64,000 nucleotides of DNA from Trebonia sp963795335 (GCA_963795335.1 CAWCHI010000016.1:1-64000); one strand, 5' to 3'. Positions 24,748-33,622 are shown, counted from the stretch's first letter. Notes: generated by a model from the sequence alone, not told the origin. Numbers and translations are program-made.

Positions 24748-26577
24748 ATGGGTCCGCTGTCTGGTTTCCGTGTCGTGGAGCTGTCTGGGATCGGCCCGGG
24801 GCCGTTCGCCGGGATGATCCTGGCCGACCTCGGAGCCGAGGTGGTCCGGGTCGACCGCCCCGTGGCCGGCGGTCCGCCCCGCGCGGAGAAGTTCGACGTG
24901 CTCGGCCGGGGCAAGAAGTCGGTCGTCCTCGACCTCAAGCAGCCGGACGCGGTCGCGGCCGTGCTCGACCTCGTCGCCGGGGCCGACGCACTGATCGAGG
25001 GCTACCGGCCCGGGGTCGCCGAGCGGCTCGGCCTCGGGCCGGCCGACTGCCTGGCCCGCAACCCGGCCCTGGTCTACGGGCGGATGACCGGCTGGGGGCA
25101 GGAGGGCCCGCTGGCGCAGACGGCCGGGCACGACATCGCCTACATCGCGCTGACCGGGGCGCTGCACGCGATCGGGGAGGCCGGCGGCCCGCCGCAGATT
25201 CCGCTGAACCTGCTCGGCGACTTCGGCGGTGGCGGTACCTACCTGGTCATCGGGGTGCTGGCGGCGCTGCTGGCGGTCCGCGCGGGCGCCCCGGGCCAGG
25301 TCGTGGACGCGGCGATCGTCGACGGCACCGCCAGCCTGCTGTCGATGGCGCACAGCGCGCTGGCCGGCGGCGGCTGGGCCGACGAACGGGGCGTCAACGT
25401 GCTCGACGGGGGAGCGCCGTACTACTCCGTGTACGCCACCGCCGACGGCCGCCACATGGCCGTGGGCGCGATCGAGCCGCAGTTCTACGCCGCGTTCGTG
25501 CACCTGCTGGGGCTGGAGGAGGACCTGTCCGCCCAGCAGGACCGGGCCGGCTGGCCCGCGCTGCGGGGCCGCATCGCGGCCGCCTTCGCCACCCGCACGC
25601 AGGAGGAGTGGACCAAGGTGTTCGCTGGGTCGGACGCCTGCGTCGCCCCCGTGCTGACGCTGCGCGAGGCGGCCGGCCACCCGCAGCTGGCGGCGCGCGG
25701 CACCCTCGTCGAACGGGACGGGGTGATGCAGGCCGCGCCGGCCCCGCGCTTCTCGGCCACGCCGTCCGGTCCCCCGGCCCAGCCGCCGGCCCGCGGGCAG
25801 GACGACGCCGCCGCCATCGCCGCGCGGTGGCGGACTGCGGCGAACGGGAACGGCCAGGACGCGCGGGACCCGCGTGTCCAAGGCGAAGGCCCGCCCGCTG
25901 GCTCGGCTAAATTAGCTGACGTGACCCAGGAGAATCTGCCGGCCGTTCCGGAGACCCCGGCGCAGCGGGCCCGGTACGACCGGGTGATCGCCGCCGCGAC
26001 CGAGATCTTGTCCGAGGGCGGTCAGGAGGCCGTGCAGATGAAGGACCTGGCGCAGCGGGCCGGGGTCTCCCTGGCGACGCTTTACCGCTACTTCCCGTCC
26101 AAGGACTACGTGCTGCTGGCGGTGACGCTGTCCCGCTATCGGTATGCCGCGGTGCGGATGGCCGAGCGGCCGCCGCCGGAGGGCACGGTCGTCGAGCGTG
26201 TCGCCTCCCACCTGCGGCGGGAATTCCGCGCGCAGCAGCGCAACCAGCGGCTGACCGCGGCCCTGGTGTCCGCCCTGACCGGCGGCGGGCGCAGCCACAG
26301 CGCCATCATCGAGGCCGCCGAGCAGGCCCACCTGCAGGTGGTGGGGATGGCCGCCGCGCCCGGGGGGCACCTGTCGGAGCAGCAGGAACGAGTGCTGACG
26401 ATCGTCATGGACCTGTTCGCGGCGGCGACCCGCCGCTGGCTGGCGGGCAGTTACTCGGTGGCCGACGTCGAGGCCCAGATCGAGATCGGCTGCCGCCTGC
26501 TCGCGCTCCCCGACGACGTGATCGACGCCGAGCGCGAGCGGGTGGTCTCCGACGTCGCCCTCACCCAGGCCAGCTGA
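24748..26577 (+). CDS. Alpha-methylacyl-CoA racemase (CaiB family) fused in frame to a TetR regulator, 609 aa
   Basis: Residues 1 to about 355 are a CaiB-type protein. GHDIAYIALTGALHAIGEAG and PLNLLGDFGGGG carry the His and Asp that catalyse alpha-proton exchange in AMACR/Mcr racemases. Residues about 391-609 are a complete TetR protein (AVQMKDLAQRAGVSLATLYR, YFPSKDYVLLA, then a helical ligand domain) paralogous to the one at 36956. No stop separates them. An internal GTG at 25921 could start TetR alone. GGAGG lies 8 bases before ATG 24748. It is either a true enzyme-regulator fusion or a lost stop. Confidence 0.82.
   Translation: MGPLSGFRVVELSGIGPGPFAGMILADLGAEVVRVDRPVAGGPPRAEKFDVLGRGKKSVVLDLKQPDAVAAVLDLVAGADALIEGYRPGVAERLGLGPADCLARNPALVYGRMTGWGQEGPLAQTAGHDIAYIALTGALHAIGEAGGPPQIPLNLLGDFGGGGTYLVIGVLAALLAVRAGAPGQVVDAAIVDGTASLLSMAHSALAGGGWADERGVNVLDGGAPYYSVYATADGRHMAVGAIEPQFYAAFVHLLGLEEDLSAQQDRAGWPALRGRIAAAFATRTQEEWTKVFAGSDACVAPVLTLREAAGHPQLAARGTLVERDGVMQAAPAPRFSATPSGPPAQPPARGQDDAAAIAARWRTAANGNGQDARDPRVQGEGPPAGSAKLADVTQENLPAVPETPAQRARYDRVIAAATEILSEGGQEAVQMKDLAQRAGVSLATLYRYFPSKDYVLLAVTLSRYRYAAVRMAERPPPEGTVVERVASHLRREFRAQQRNQRLTAALVSALTGGGRSHSAIIEAAEQAHLQVVGMAAAPGGHLSEQQERVLTIVMDLFAAATRRWLAGSYSVADVEAQIEIGCRLLALPDDVIDAERERVVSDVALTQAS
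25906..25916. promoter_or_regulatory. Inverted repeat at the internal TetR start
   Basis: GCTAA-A-TTAGC is a perfect inverted repeat in an otherwise very GC-rich stretch, five bases before the internal GTG at 25921. It looks like leftover intergenic or operator DNA between what may once have been separate racemase and tetR genes. Confidence 0.35.
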
Positions 26578-26603
26578 GACCAGGCCAGCTGAGACCAGGC
26601 CAG
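26566..26603. repeat. Tandem repeat spanning a stop codon (15-bp unit)
   Basis: CAGGCCAGCTGAGAC occurs at 26566-26580 and 26581-26595, with a partial third copy to 26603. The first unit contains the TGA stop of the racemase-TetR gene, so the end of the gene has been duplicated outward. Confidence 0.8.
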
Positions 26604-26632
26604 CCCTGGCCAGGCCCGGTCAGGCACGCGGA

Positions 26633-26661
26633 AGCCCGGCCGGGCTGGCGCCCGGCCGGGC
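26633..26661. terminator. Two GC hairpins between convergent genes
   Basis: AGCCCGGCCGGGCT (26633-26646) and GCCCGGCCGGGC (26650-26661) are adjacent palindromes in the gap between the plus-strand racemase-TetR gene and the minus-strand dehydrogenase. They probably end both transcripts. No T tract is seen. Confidence 0.4.
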
Positions 26662-26719
26662 TAAGGCCCGAGCCGCAGGCGGGCCGGGGCGCACGCCCCG
26701 GCCCTCCCGGGGTGCGCGG

Positions 26720-27787
26720 TCAGGCCGCCGCGAGCTGGGCGGTCAGCCGGTCGAGGCGCTCGTCGGCCGTGCTCAGCAGGGCGTGCTGGGAGATCGCGTT
26801 CTTCTGGTACAGGTGCGCGTCGTGCTCCCAGGTGAATCCGATGCCGCCGTGCAGCTGGACCGTCGCCACCGCCGCTTCGACGTAGCTGCCGGAGACCGCG
26901 ATCCGCGCGGCCGACGCCGCCCGCCCGAACTCCTCCGGCTGCTCGTCGGCGGCCCGGGCGGCGTCCCGCAGCGCCGCGTGAGCGAGCTCCCACGACAGCC
27001 ACAGCTCCGCCAGCCGGTGCTTGACGCCCTGGTAGGCGCCGATCGGCTGGCCGAAGGCGAGCCGGATCTTGGCGTATTCGGTGGTCATCTCCAGGGCGGC
27101 CGCCATCCCGCCGATCTGCTCGGCCGCGATGGCCAGGTTGGCGACGTCGGCCGTGAAGTCCAGCGCCGCCGCCGCGTCGCCGCTCAGCCGCCGCCCGGCC
27201 GCCCCCGCCAGCTGCACCCGCGCCAGGCTGCGGCTGTGGTCGAGGCTCGTCAGCGGGGTGACGGTGACGCCGGGGGCGTCCGCGGCCACCTCGAACAGCA
27301 CCGTCCCGGCGCCGTCGGCCACCGGCACCAGCAGCACCTCGGCCTGGGCGGCGTTCAGCACCGGCGACAGGTCGCCGGTCAGCGCGTCGCCGTCGGCGGT
27401 GGCGCTGCCCGCGCCGAGGGCGAGGGTCACGATCCGCTCGCCGCTGGCGATGCCCGGCAGCAGCCGGGCGGACGCCTCGGCGTCGCCCAGCTTCCCCAGG
27501 GCGGCGGCCGCCAGCGTGCCCGCCAGCAGCGGGGAGGAGACCAGCCCGTGCCCGAGCTCGGTCAGCGCGACCGTGAGGAACCCGTAGCCCGCCTCGGCCC
27601 CGCCGTGCTCGGCCGGGATGACCAGGCCAGTCAGGCCGAGGGCGGACAGCTGCTTCCACGTGTCCGGGTCATACGGCTGCCCCGAGCTCATCAGCTCGCG
27701 CAGCTTGGACAACGGGCTGCGCTCGGCTACCAGCAGGCGCACCGAGTCCTGGAACTGCTTCTCGTCTTCGCTCAGTATCAGCGCCAT
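26720..27787 (-). CDS. Acyl-CoA dehydrogenase, short partner subunit, 355 aa
   Basis: ACAD fold: MALILSEDEKQFQDSVRLLV at the start, LGLTGLVIPAEHGGAEAGYG, RLAFGQPIGAYQGVKHRLAE, and AVATVQLHGGIGFTWEHDAHL near the end. It is shorter than usual and degenerate in the FAD/substrate middle region, like the second subunit of the heteromeric FadE28-FadE29 type used on steroid side chains. GAGGAG is 8 bases before ATG 27787. The gap from its larger partner is 11 bases. Confidence 0.88.
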   Translation of the reverse strand: MALILSEDEKQFQDSVRLLVAERSPLSKLRELMSSGQPYDPDTWKQLSALGLTGLVIPAEHGGAEAGYGFLTVALTELGHGLVSSPLLAGTLAAAALGKLGDAEASARLLPGIASGERIVTLALGAGSATADGDALTGDLSPVLNAAQAEVLLVPVADGAGTVLFEVAADAPGVTVTPLTSLDHSRSLARVQLAGAAGRRLSGDAAAALDFTADVANLAIAAEQIGGMAAALEMTTEYAKIRLAFGQPIGAYQGVKHRLAELWLSWELAHAALRDAARAADEQPEEFGRAASAARIAVSGSYVEAAVATVQLHGGIGFTWEHDAHLYQKNAISQHALLSTADERLDRLTAQLAAA

Positions 27788-27798
27788 CGAAGGTCTCC

Positions 27799-29013
27799 TC
27801 AATCCTTCCGCAGGGTGCCCACGCGCAGCTGGTTGAACGGGATGCCGCGGTCGACACCCGGGTCCTTGGGCAGGCCGTGTACGCGCTCGCCGATGATGTT
27901 GCGCTGGATCTCGTTGGTACCGCCGGCGATCGAGCCGGCCGGGGACGCGATGATCGCGGTGAGTACGTCGCGCACGTCGGCCCGGTCCGAGCCGGCCGCG
28001 GCCGGCCCGAGCACCTCGGCCGCCACCCCGCCCGCGTAGAGGCTCAGCTCGGCGCCGGCCAGCTTGGCGTACGAGCCGCGCGGGCCCGGGTCACGCCCGG
28101 CCAGCGCGTCTTCGCGCAGCAGCTGACCGAACAGCTGGACCGACCGCTCCCGGGCGTACAGCTCGGCCAGCTTCCGGCCGAGCCCGGGGTCGGCCCCGGT
28201 CCCGAGCTTGCCGGCCAGGGCACTGAGCGAGTCGTACGACAGCGGGCTGGTCCGCGGCGCGGCCGCGGTGCCGATCGTCACCCGTTCGTTGCGCAGCATG
28301 ACCACCGCCGCGCGCCAGCCGTCGTTGACCGACCCGATGACGGAGTCGGCCGGCAGCCGCACGTTGTCGAAGAAGACCTCGTTGAAGGGCGACGCGCCGG
28401 TGGCCACCTTCAGTGGGCGCACCGTCACGCCGGGGGAGTGCATGTCGATGATGAACATCGTGATGCCGTTGTGCTTGGGCACGGTGGCGTCAGTCCGCGC
28501 GATGACCGCGCCGTAGTCACTGTGCTGGGCGCCCGAGGTCCACACCTTCTGACCGTTCAGGACCCACTCGTCGCCGTCGCGGACGGCGGTGGTGATGAGC
28601 GCGGCTACGTCGGACCCGCCGCTGGGCTCGGAGAAGAGCTGGCACCAGATCTCTTCGCCGCTCAGCATCTTGGGCAGGTAGCGCTTCTTCTGCTCCTCGG
28701 TGCCGAGCTCGAGGATGGTCGGCCCGGGCATGCCCAGCCCGATCACGAACGCCCCGGTCGGGAGGGAGTAGTTGCGCGCCTCGCTGCTGAACGCGATCTG
28801 CTCGGCGTTGGTCAGCCCCTGGCCGCCGTACTCCTTGGGCCAGGTGATGCCCGCGAAGCCGGCCTCGTAGAGTTTGGCCTGGAACGCCTTCTGGGCCGGG
28901 ATGTCGACGCCGCCCGCGCTCAGCTCGTCGTCGTCGCCCGCCTGACGCGGCGCGTTCTCCGCTAGCCACGCCCGCGCCCGGTTACGGAAATCAGTTACGG
29001 ATTGCTCGCTCAT
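27799..29013 (-). CDS. Acyl-CoA dehydrogenase, long partner subunit, 404 aa
   Basis: MSEQSVTDFRNRARAWLAEN opens an ACAD with GFAGITWPKEYGGQGL, the FAD-binding blocks WCQLFSEPSGGSDVAALIT and VWTSGAQHSDYGAVIART, and the terminal AGSIAGGTNEIQRNIIGERV. The pairing with the next gene indicates an alpha-beta heteromer dehydrogenating a bulky branched or steroid-derived acyl-CoA (family knowledge; substrate inferred). The ATG at 29013 is preferred over upstream codons that have random sequence. Confidence 0.9.
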   Translation of the reverse strand: MSEQSVTDFRNRARAWLAENAPRQAGDDDELSAGGVDIPAQKAFQAKLYEAGFAGITWPKEYGGQGLTNAEQIAFSSEARNYSLPTGAFVIGLGMPGPTILELGTEEQKKRYLPKMLSGEEIWCQLFSEPSGGSDVAALITTAVRDGDEWVLNGQKVWTSGAQHSDYGAVIARTDATVPKHNGITMFIIDMHSPGVTVRPLKVATGASPFNEVFFDNVRLPADSVIGSVNDGWRAAVVMLRNERVTIGTAAAPRTSPLSYDSLSALAGKLGTGADPGLGRKLAELYARERSVQLFGQLLREDALAGRDPGPRGSYAKLAGAELSLYAGGVAAEVLGPAAAGSDRADVRDVLTAIIASPAGSIAGGTNEIQRNIIGERVHGLPKDPGVDRGIPFNQLRVGTLRKD

Positions 29014-29478
29014 GCCGGTCCGTTCCCTGCTCAACCGCAGTTCTGTGGGGTCTGTGGGACTTCCGCAAGAACTGAAATCGGTTATGATTATCTCGCGTTT
29101 GAGCGAACCACAGCCTGGTGCGGGTGTCAACGGTGACGCGAGCGGAAGGGGCGGTCAGCCCCTGCGGGAGAGCGCGGCGAGCGCGCTCGGTACCCGGATG
29201 GTTACGTGCGGTCTCTGATCCGTACGGTGAGTCACCCCGGCCGTCGGCAGCCAGGCTGGCGGCAGACCGCTGGCGCGGCCACCTGAGCCCCTCCGCTAAC
29301 AAAAACAGTACCTGTTCTGGTCGACGGTGAATCCGCCACTGTCTCGCATGATCGACGGTATGTCCAGCTCGCCGGGGGCCCAATTTTCCTGTCGTAATCT
29401 TCCGGAAACTCAGTATTGCCAAAAACCAGAACCGGATGTCAGCATGTGCCAAAGCAGGGCAACCTTCAGGAGCATGCA
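29014..29478. other. Divergent intergenic region, 465 bp
   Basis: This region separates the acyl-CoA dehydrogenase pair (minus) from the MFS transporter (plus). The AT-richer stretch 29070-29100 (GGTTATGATTATCTC) suits the minus promoter and 29380-29430 the plus promoter. A shared 17-bp motif lies at 29304-29320. The open frames here lack protein-like composition. Confidence 0.5.
29304..29320. promoter_or_regulatory. Shared operator candidate, copy 1 of the acyl-CoA island
   Basis: AACAGTACCTGTTCTGG matches 31089-31105 at 14 of 17 positions. Its core AACAG-TAC-CTGTT is a perfect inverted repeat. It lies in the divergent promoter region between the dehydrogenases and the transporter. One of the two TetR proteins of the island is the likely binder. 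Confidence 0.45.
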
Positions 29479-30930
29479 ATGACCCAGCGCAACCCAGTGT
29501 CATGGTTGTGGCGGCGGGAACTGTCCGCCTACCCCAAAGGCCCCCTGCGGTGGGGGCTGCTTTTCCTCGTGACCGCTGGTGGTATCTGCCTGACTTCGCT
29601 CGGGCTCGTCATCGGCTCGATTTCGCCGTTGCTGCTGCCGCAGACCGGCATGTCGACCGACTTCTACTCGTACTTGCTGGTTGTCGCGGGCCTCGTCGGC
29701 GCGACCACGGCCTACTTCAGCTCGCTGACCGACCGGATCGGCCGGGCCAACCTCATCGTCTTCGGGGCCCTGGTGGCCGGGCTGATCGCCTACTTCGGGG
29801 TGCCGAGCGCGCACACCAAGTGGGAGTTCGCGCTCTGGTACTGCATCATGGGCTTCGCCGACGGCATCGCCCTGGTGGGCACGCCCACCCTGATGCGCGA
29901 CTTCACCCCGCAGACCGGCCGCGCCACCGCGATGGGCGTCAACACCCTCGGCACCGGCGCCAGCGCCCTGCTGATCAGCTTCTTCGCGGCCCGGCTGCTG
30001 GCCCACACGACCGACTGGCGGGTCATGCTGCACCTGGTCGGCGCCTCCTGCCTGGTCACCTTCGTGGTGCTGCTGTTCCTGCTGCGGGAGCTGCCACCGC
30101 ACCTGCGCGGGCAGGTGGTCGCCCGCCGGGCGGACGAACAGGTGCTGGAACAGGTGACCACCGACCGCGACGACGAGAAGGTGATCGCCGCCGCCAGCGC
30201 CGGGTGGGCCAAGTGGCGCCAGGTGATCACCCCGCACACCATCTCGGCCAACCTTGCGATGACGTTCTACCTGGTCATCTTTGTCACCGCGTCGGGCTTC
30301 CTGACCCTCTACAACGTGGAGGTGCAGCACTTCTCGCTGTCGAAGGCCAACGACCTCGCCACCTTGTACTGGGCGTTCAACTGCCTGGCGCTGGTCGGCT
30401 TCGGGCTGATCTCCGACTGGCTGCTGGTGCGCAAGCCGGTCATGATCGCGGGCGCGCTCATCGTGGTGGTCGCGATCATCTTCATCATGACGGCCAGCAA
30501 CCCGAGCTACCCGCGGCTGGCGATCCCGCTGATCTTCTGGGCGATCGGCATGGGCGGCGGGTTCTCGCCCTGGTACGCCGCCTACAGCGAGGACGCCGAG
30601 CGCATCAACCCGGCCCTGGTCGGCACCGCGTTCGCCATCTTCGGTGTCTTCAACCGCTTCTCGTCGGTGATCGGCGGCCTGCTGATCCCGCACATCATCG
30701 GCTCGCCGGTCGCCACCGCGAGCGGCTGGCGGATCTGGTTCATCTGCTGCATCGTGATGATGCTGGCCTTTATCCCGCTGTGCATGTACGGGCTCGGCGG
30801 GTACTACCGGACGTCGACCGCGCGCAAGGCACTGCTCGAGCGCTCGGCCGCGGCCCGCATCGAGCACGGGGAGGCTCCGGTGGGGGTCACCCAGGCGGTC
30901 GACGGCGAGCCGACGCTCGACCCGACCTGA
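29479..30930 (+). CDS. MFS transporter, 483 aa
   Basis: Twelve predicted spans with the motif A equivalent AYFSSLTDRIGRANLIVFG in loop 2-3, a long central cytoplasmic loop (RRADEQVLEQVTTDRDDEKV), and a second half beginning ANLAMTFYLVIFVTASGFLT. AGGAG lies 6 bases before ATG 29479. Its place at the head of the plus-strand part of the acyl-CoA island, with a shared operator candidate upstream, suggests uptake of the island's carboxylic acid substrate (inference). Confidence 0.88.
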   Translation: MTQRNPVSWLWRRELSAYPKGPLRWGLLFLVTAGGICLTSLGLVIGSISPLLLPQTGMSTDFYSYLLVVAGLVGATTAYFSSLTDRIGRANLIVFGALVAGLIAYFGVPSAHTKWEFALWYCIMGFADGIALVGTPTLMRDFTPQTGRATAMGVNTLGTGASALLISFFAARLLAHTTDWRVMLHLVGASCLVTFVVLLFLLRELPPHLRGQVVARRADEQVLEQVTTDRDDEKVIAAASAGWAKWRQVITPHTISANLAMTFYLVIFVTASGFLTLYNVEVQHFSLSKANDLATLYWAFNCLALVGFGLISDWLLVRKPVMIAGALIVVVAIIFIMTASNPSYPRLAIPLIFWAIGMGGGFSPWYAAYSEDAERINPALVGTAFAIFGVFNRFSSVIGGLLIPHIIGSPVATASGWRIWFICCIVMMLAFIPLCMYGLGGYYRTSTARKALLERSAAARIEHGEAPVGVTQAVDGEPTLDPT

Positions 30931-30973
30931 TTACCCGGTCGTCAGCAGAACGACGTTCTTGATTCACGCGCGC

Positions 30974-31021
30974 CACGGCATGCTCACCGAATTCGAACAC
31001 CGACTCGATGAGCATGCCGTG
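30974..31021. terminator. 13-bp perfect inverted repeat with 22-nt loop
   Basis: CACGGCATGCTCA (30974-30986) and TGAGCATGCCGTG (31009-31021) are exact reverse complements. The element begins 43 bases after the MFS stop and may terminate or process that transcript. No T run follows, and an operator role is not excluded because the next gene begins 110 bases further on. Confidence 0.5.
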
Positions 31022-31088
31022 AGCTGCGGAAAATGAGGATCGAGAATGTGACCGGACTGGTCATTGACCCGGCCCCGGTGCCGTGTTA

Positions 31089-31105
31089 AACAGAATGTGT
31101 TCTGG
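31089..31105. promoter_or_regulatory. Shared operator candidate, copy 2 of the acyl-CoA island
   Basis: AACAGAATGTGTTCTGG matches 29304-29320 at 14 of 17 positions and contains the inverted repeat CAGAA-TGTG-TTCTG. It lies 27 bases before the start of the DUF35 gene, so it could overlap its promoter. Confidence 0.45.
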
Positions 31106-31131
31106 AAAACGACGTCAATCGAGGAGGACGC

Positions 31132-31545
31132 ATGGCAGGCGGCACCGTGCCCGCGCCGACGCCCGACACCGAGCCCTTCTGGGCCGGGACGCTGGCGGGC
31201 GAGCTGCGGGTGCAGCAGTGCAACAACTGCGGCAGGTACTACTTCTATCCCCGGCCGTTCTGCCGGTACTGCCAGTCGGCCGATGTGACCTGGCGGACCG
31301 TGTCCGGCGGGGGCAAGCTGATCTCCTACATCATCAACTACCGGCCGCTGCCGCCCGCCGAGGCCGACCAGCCGCAAGTCATCGCCATCGTCGAACTGGA
31401 CGAGGGGCCGCGGATGCTGACCAACATCGTCGGTGCGGCGCCCGAGCCGGAGAACCTGCCGCTCGACGGCCGGGTTCAGGTCGAGTTTGAGCCGCGCGGC
31501 GATCAGGCGCTGCCGGTGTTCCGGATGACGGGAGCGGCGTCATGA
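31132..31545 (+). CDS. DUF35/OB-fold zinc-ribbon protein, 137 aa
   Basis: A zinc ribbon with Cys30, Cys33, Cys44 and Cys47 (QQCNNCGRYYFYPRPFCRYC) precedes an OB-fold (GKLISYIINYRPLP, QVIAIVELDEGPRMLTNIV). Such proteins pair with thiolase-like Ltp proteins; in steroid degradation the DUF35 domain of ChsH2 binds aldolase Ltp2. GAGGAGG precedes ATG 31132, and the stop overlaps the next start (ATGA), confirming the pairing. Confidence 0.92.
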   Translation: MAGGTVPAPTPDTEPFWAGTLAGELRVQQCNNCGRYYFYPRPFCRYCQSADVTWRTVSGGGKLISYIINYRPLPPAEADQPQVIAIVELDEGPRMLTNIVGAAPEPENLPLDGRVQVEFEPRGDQALPVFRMTGAAS

Positions 31546-32705
31546 CGACGGCCAGCATGCACGGCGGGAACATCGCGATCGTCGGCGCCAGCGAGACCCG
31601 CGAGGTCGGGGTGCTGCCCAGCACCTCGATGATCAACCTGCACGCCGAGTCGGCCCTGCTTGCCCTGGCCGACGCCGGGCTGACCGCGGCCGACGTGGAC
31701 GGGGTGGCGACGGCCGGCCCGCTGCCGCTGGAGGTCTCGCACCACCTGGGCATCACGCCGCGCTGGCTGGACGGGACCATGGTCGGCGGCTGCAGCTTCA
31801 TGCTGCACGTGCGTCACGCGGCCGCCGCCATCTCGGCCGGCGAGGCGGACGTCGTGCTGATCACGCACGGCGAGTCGGGCCGGTCCCGGGTCGGCGTCGG
31901 CCCCTACCGGCAGAACCCGTCGTCGGCCTCGGGCCAGTTCGAGGCGCCGTTCGGCGCGCTCGCCCCGTACGCCACGTTCACCTTGCCGGTGCTGCGCTTC
32001 CTGCACGAACGGGGCATGGACCGCACCGACCTGGCCGAGGTGGTGGTGGCGCAGCGCGAGTGGGCCGCGCCCAACCCGCGGGCGTTCCGCCGCAAGCCGA
32101 CGACGGTCGAGCAGGTGCTGGAGAGCCCCCCGATCGCCTACCCGTTCACCCGCGAGATGTGCTGCGTGGTGACCGACGGCGGCGGTGCGCTGGTGCTGGT
32201 CAGCGCCGAGCGCGCGAAGGACCTGCCCGGCGGGCAGCACGCGGTCTACCTGCTCGGCTCCGGTGAGAGCAGCGAGGCGCCGCTGACGTCGCAGATGGAG
32301 GACCCGGGCTCGTTCGCCGGCTTCCGCCGGGCCAGCGCCGAGGCGTTCGCCACGGCCGGGGTCAGCCACGCCGACATCGGTCACTTCATGGGCTACGACG
32401 CGTTCGCCCACCTCCCGCTGTACATGCTGGAGGACTGCGGCTTCGTCGGCAAGGGCGAGTCGGGCGCGTTCATCGCCGACGGGCACACCCGCCCCGGCGG
32501 CAGCCTGCCGATGAACACCAACGGTGGCGGCCTGTCCTACACCCACACCGGCATGTACGGCATGTTCGCGATCCAGGAGGCGGTCCGCCAGCTCCGCGGC
32601 GAGGCGGTGGTCCAGGTCCCCGACCTGACGACCAGCTTCGTGCAGGGCGTGGGCGGGTTCTTCTGGGCGGCCGGCAGCCTGGTGCTGTCCAACCGCCAGC
32701 CCTAG
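31542..32705 (+). CDS. Thiolase-like lipid-transfer protein (SCP-x/Ltp type), 387 aa
   Basis: Thiolase-superfamily protein with Cys84 in VGGCSFMLHVRHAAAAIS, GEADVVLITHGES, and the C-terminal active loop SLPMNTNGGGLSYTHTGMYG. It is translationally coupled to the DUF35 gene. Relatives act as thiolases or as retro-aldolases on CoA esters (Ltp2, Ltp3 and Ltp4 in steroid degradation). Presence of the Cys favours a thiolytic role, but the aldolase option remains. Confidence 0.9.
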   Translation: MTTASMHGGNIAIVGASETREVGVLPSTSMINLHAESALLALADAGLTAADVDGVATAGPLPLEVSHHLGITPRWLDGTMVGGCSFMLHVRHAAAAISAGEADVVLITHGESGRSRVGVGPYRQNPSSASGQFEAPFGALAPYATFTLPVLRFLHERGMDRTDLAEVVVAQREWAAPNPRAFRRKPTTVEQVLESPPIAYPFTREMCCVVTDGGGALVLVSAERAKDLPGGQHAVYLLGSGESSEAPLTSQMEDPGSFAGFRRASAEAFATAGVSHADIGHFMGYDAFAHLPLYMLEDCGFVGKGESGAFIADGHTRPGGSLPMNTNGGGLSYTHTGMYGMFAIQEAVRQLRGEAVVQVPDLTTSFVQGVGGFFWAAGSLVLSNRQP

Positions 32706-32737
32706 ACGACGCAGCCCTAACGAAGGGACGGACACTG

Positions 32738-33586
32738 ATGTCACTCAACTTCGACCTCATCGGCACCGAAAGCGAGCCCGCCGAGCGCACCTGGACCACC
32801 TCGGACGTGCTGCTGTACGCGCTCGGGGTCGGTGCCGGGGCGCAGGACGCGCTGGCGGAGCTCGAGTTCACCACCGAGAACTCGATCGACGTCACGACCA
32901 AGGTGCTGCCCACGTTCGGCAACATGATCAGCGGCGGGGGCGGTGGGCGCAAGCTCGGCGACTTCGACCCGGCCGCCTTCGTGCACGCCGAGCAGTCGTT
33001 CACGCTCCACCGGCCGCTGCCGACGGAGGGCACCTCCCGTTCGGTCTCCAAGGTCACCGGCATGTACGACAAGGGCAAGGCCGCGCTCGTGGTCACCGAG
33101 TCGACCGCGGTGGACGCGGCCACCGGCGAACCGCTGGTGACCACCCGCGGGTCGATCTTCATCCGCGGGGAGGGCGGCTTCGGCGGTGACCGCGGGCCGG
33201 ACGCCGACTGGGAGATGCCCGAGGGCAAGCCCGACGAGCAGGTCGTCTACCGCACCCGGGGTGACCAGGCGCTGCTGTACCGGCTCACCGGCGACCGCAA
33301 CCCGCTGCATTCCGACCCGAAGTTCGCCGCCCGGGGGGGCTTCCCGAAGCCGATCCTGCACGGCATGTGCACCTACGGCTTCACCGGCCGGGCGCTGCTG
33401 CACGCCGTCTGCGGGTCCGAGCCGGCCCGCTTCACCTCGATGGAGGGCCGGTTCACCCGGCCGGTGATGCCGGGCGACGAGCTCACGATCTCCATCTGGA
33501 ACGACGGCGGCGGCACGGCCTACTTCCGCACCACCAGCAACGGGGCGACGGTCCTCGACCGCGGCCGCGTGACCTACACCAGCTGA
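32738..33586 (+). CDS. MaoC-type 2-enoyl-CoA hydratase, 282 aa
   Basis: Double hot-dog protein. The hydratase-2 motif LTGDRNPLHSDPKFAARGGF carries Asp186 and His191. The N-terminal half (TTSDVLLYALGVGAGAQDAL, LPTFGNMIS) is the peroxisomal MFE-2 hydratase-like domain. It hydrates trans-2-enoyl-CoA to the (R)-3-hydroxy product, the step between the dehydrogenase pair and the SDR that follows it. Confidence 0.93.
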   Translation: MSLNFDLIGTESEPAERTWTTSDVLLYALGVGAGAQDALAELEFTTENSIDVTTKVLPTFGNMISGGGGGRKLGDFDPAAFVHAEQSFTLHRPLPTEGTSRSVSKVTGMYDKGKAALVVTESTAVDAATGEPLVTTRGSIFIRGEGGFGGDRGPDADWEMPEGKPDEQVVYRTRGDQALLYRLTGDRNPLHSDPKFAARGGFPKPILHGMCTYGFTGRALLHAVCGSEPARFTSMEGRFTRPVMPGDELTISIWNDGGGTAYFRTTSNGATVLDRGRVTYTS

Positions 33587-33622
33587 CTGACTCACAGGCT
33601 GACTCACAGGCTGACTCACAGG
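33587..33622. repeat. Three perfect 12-bp tandem repeats after a stop codon
   Basis: CTGACTCACAGG is present three times in a row (33587-33598, 33599-33610, 33611-33622), starting one base after the TGA of the MaoC gene and ending at the ribosome site of the SDR gene. Confidence 0.85.
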
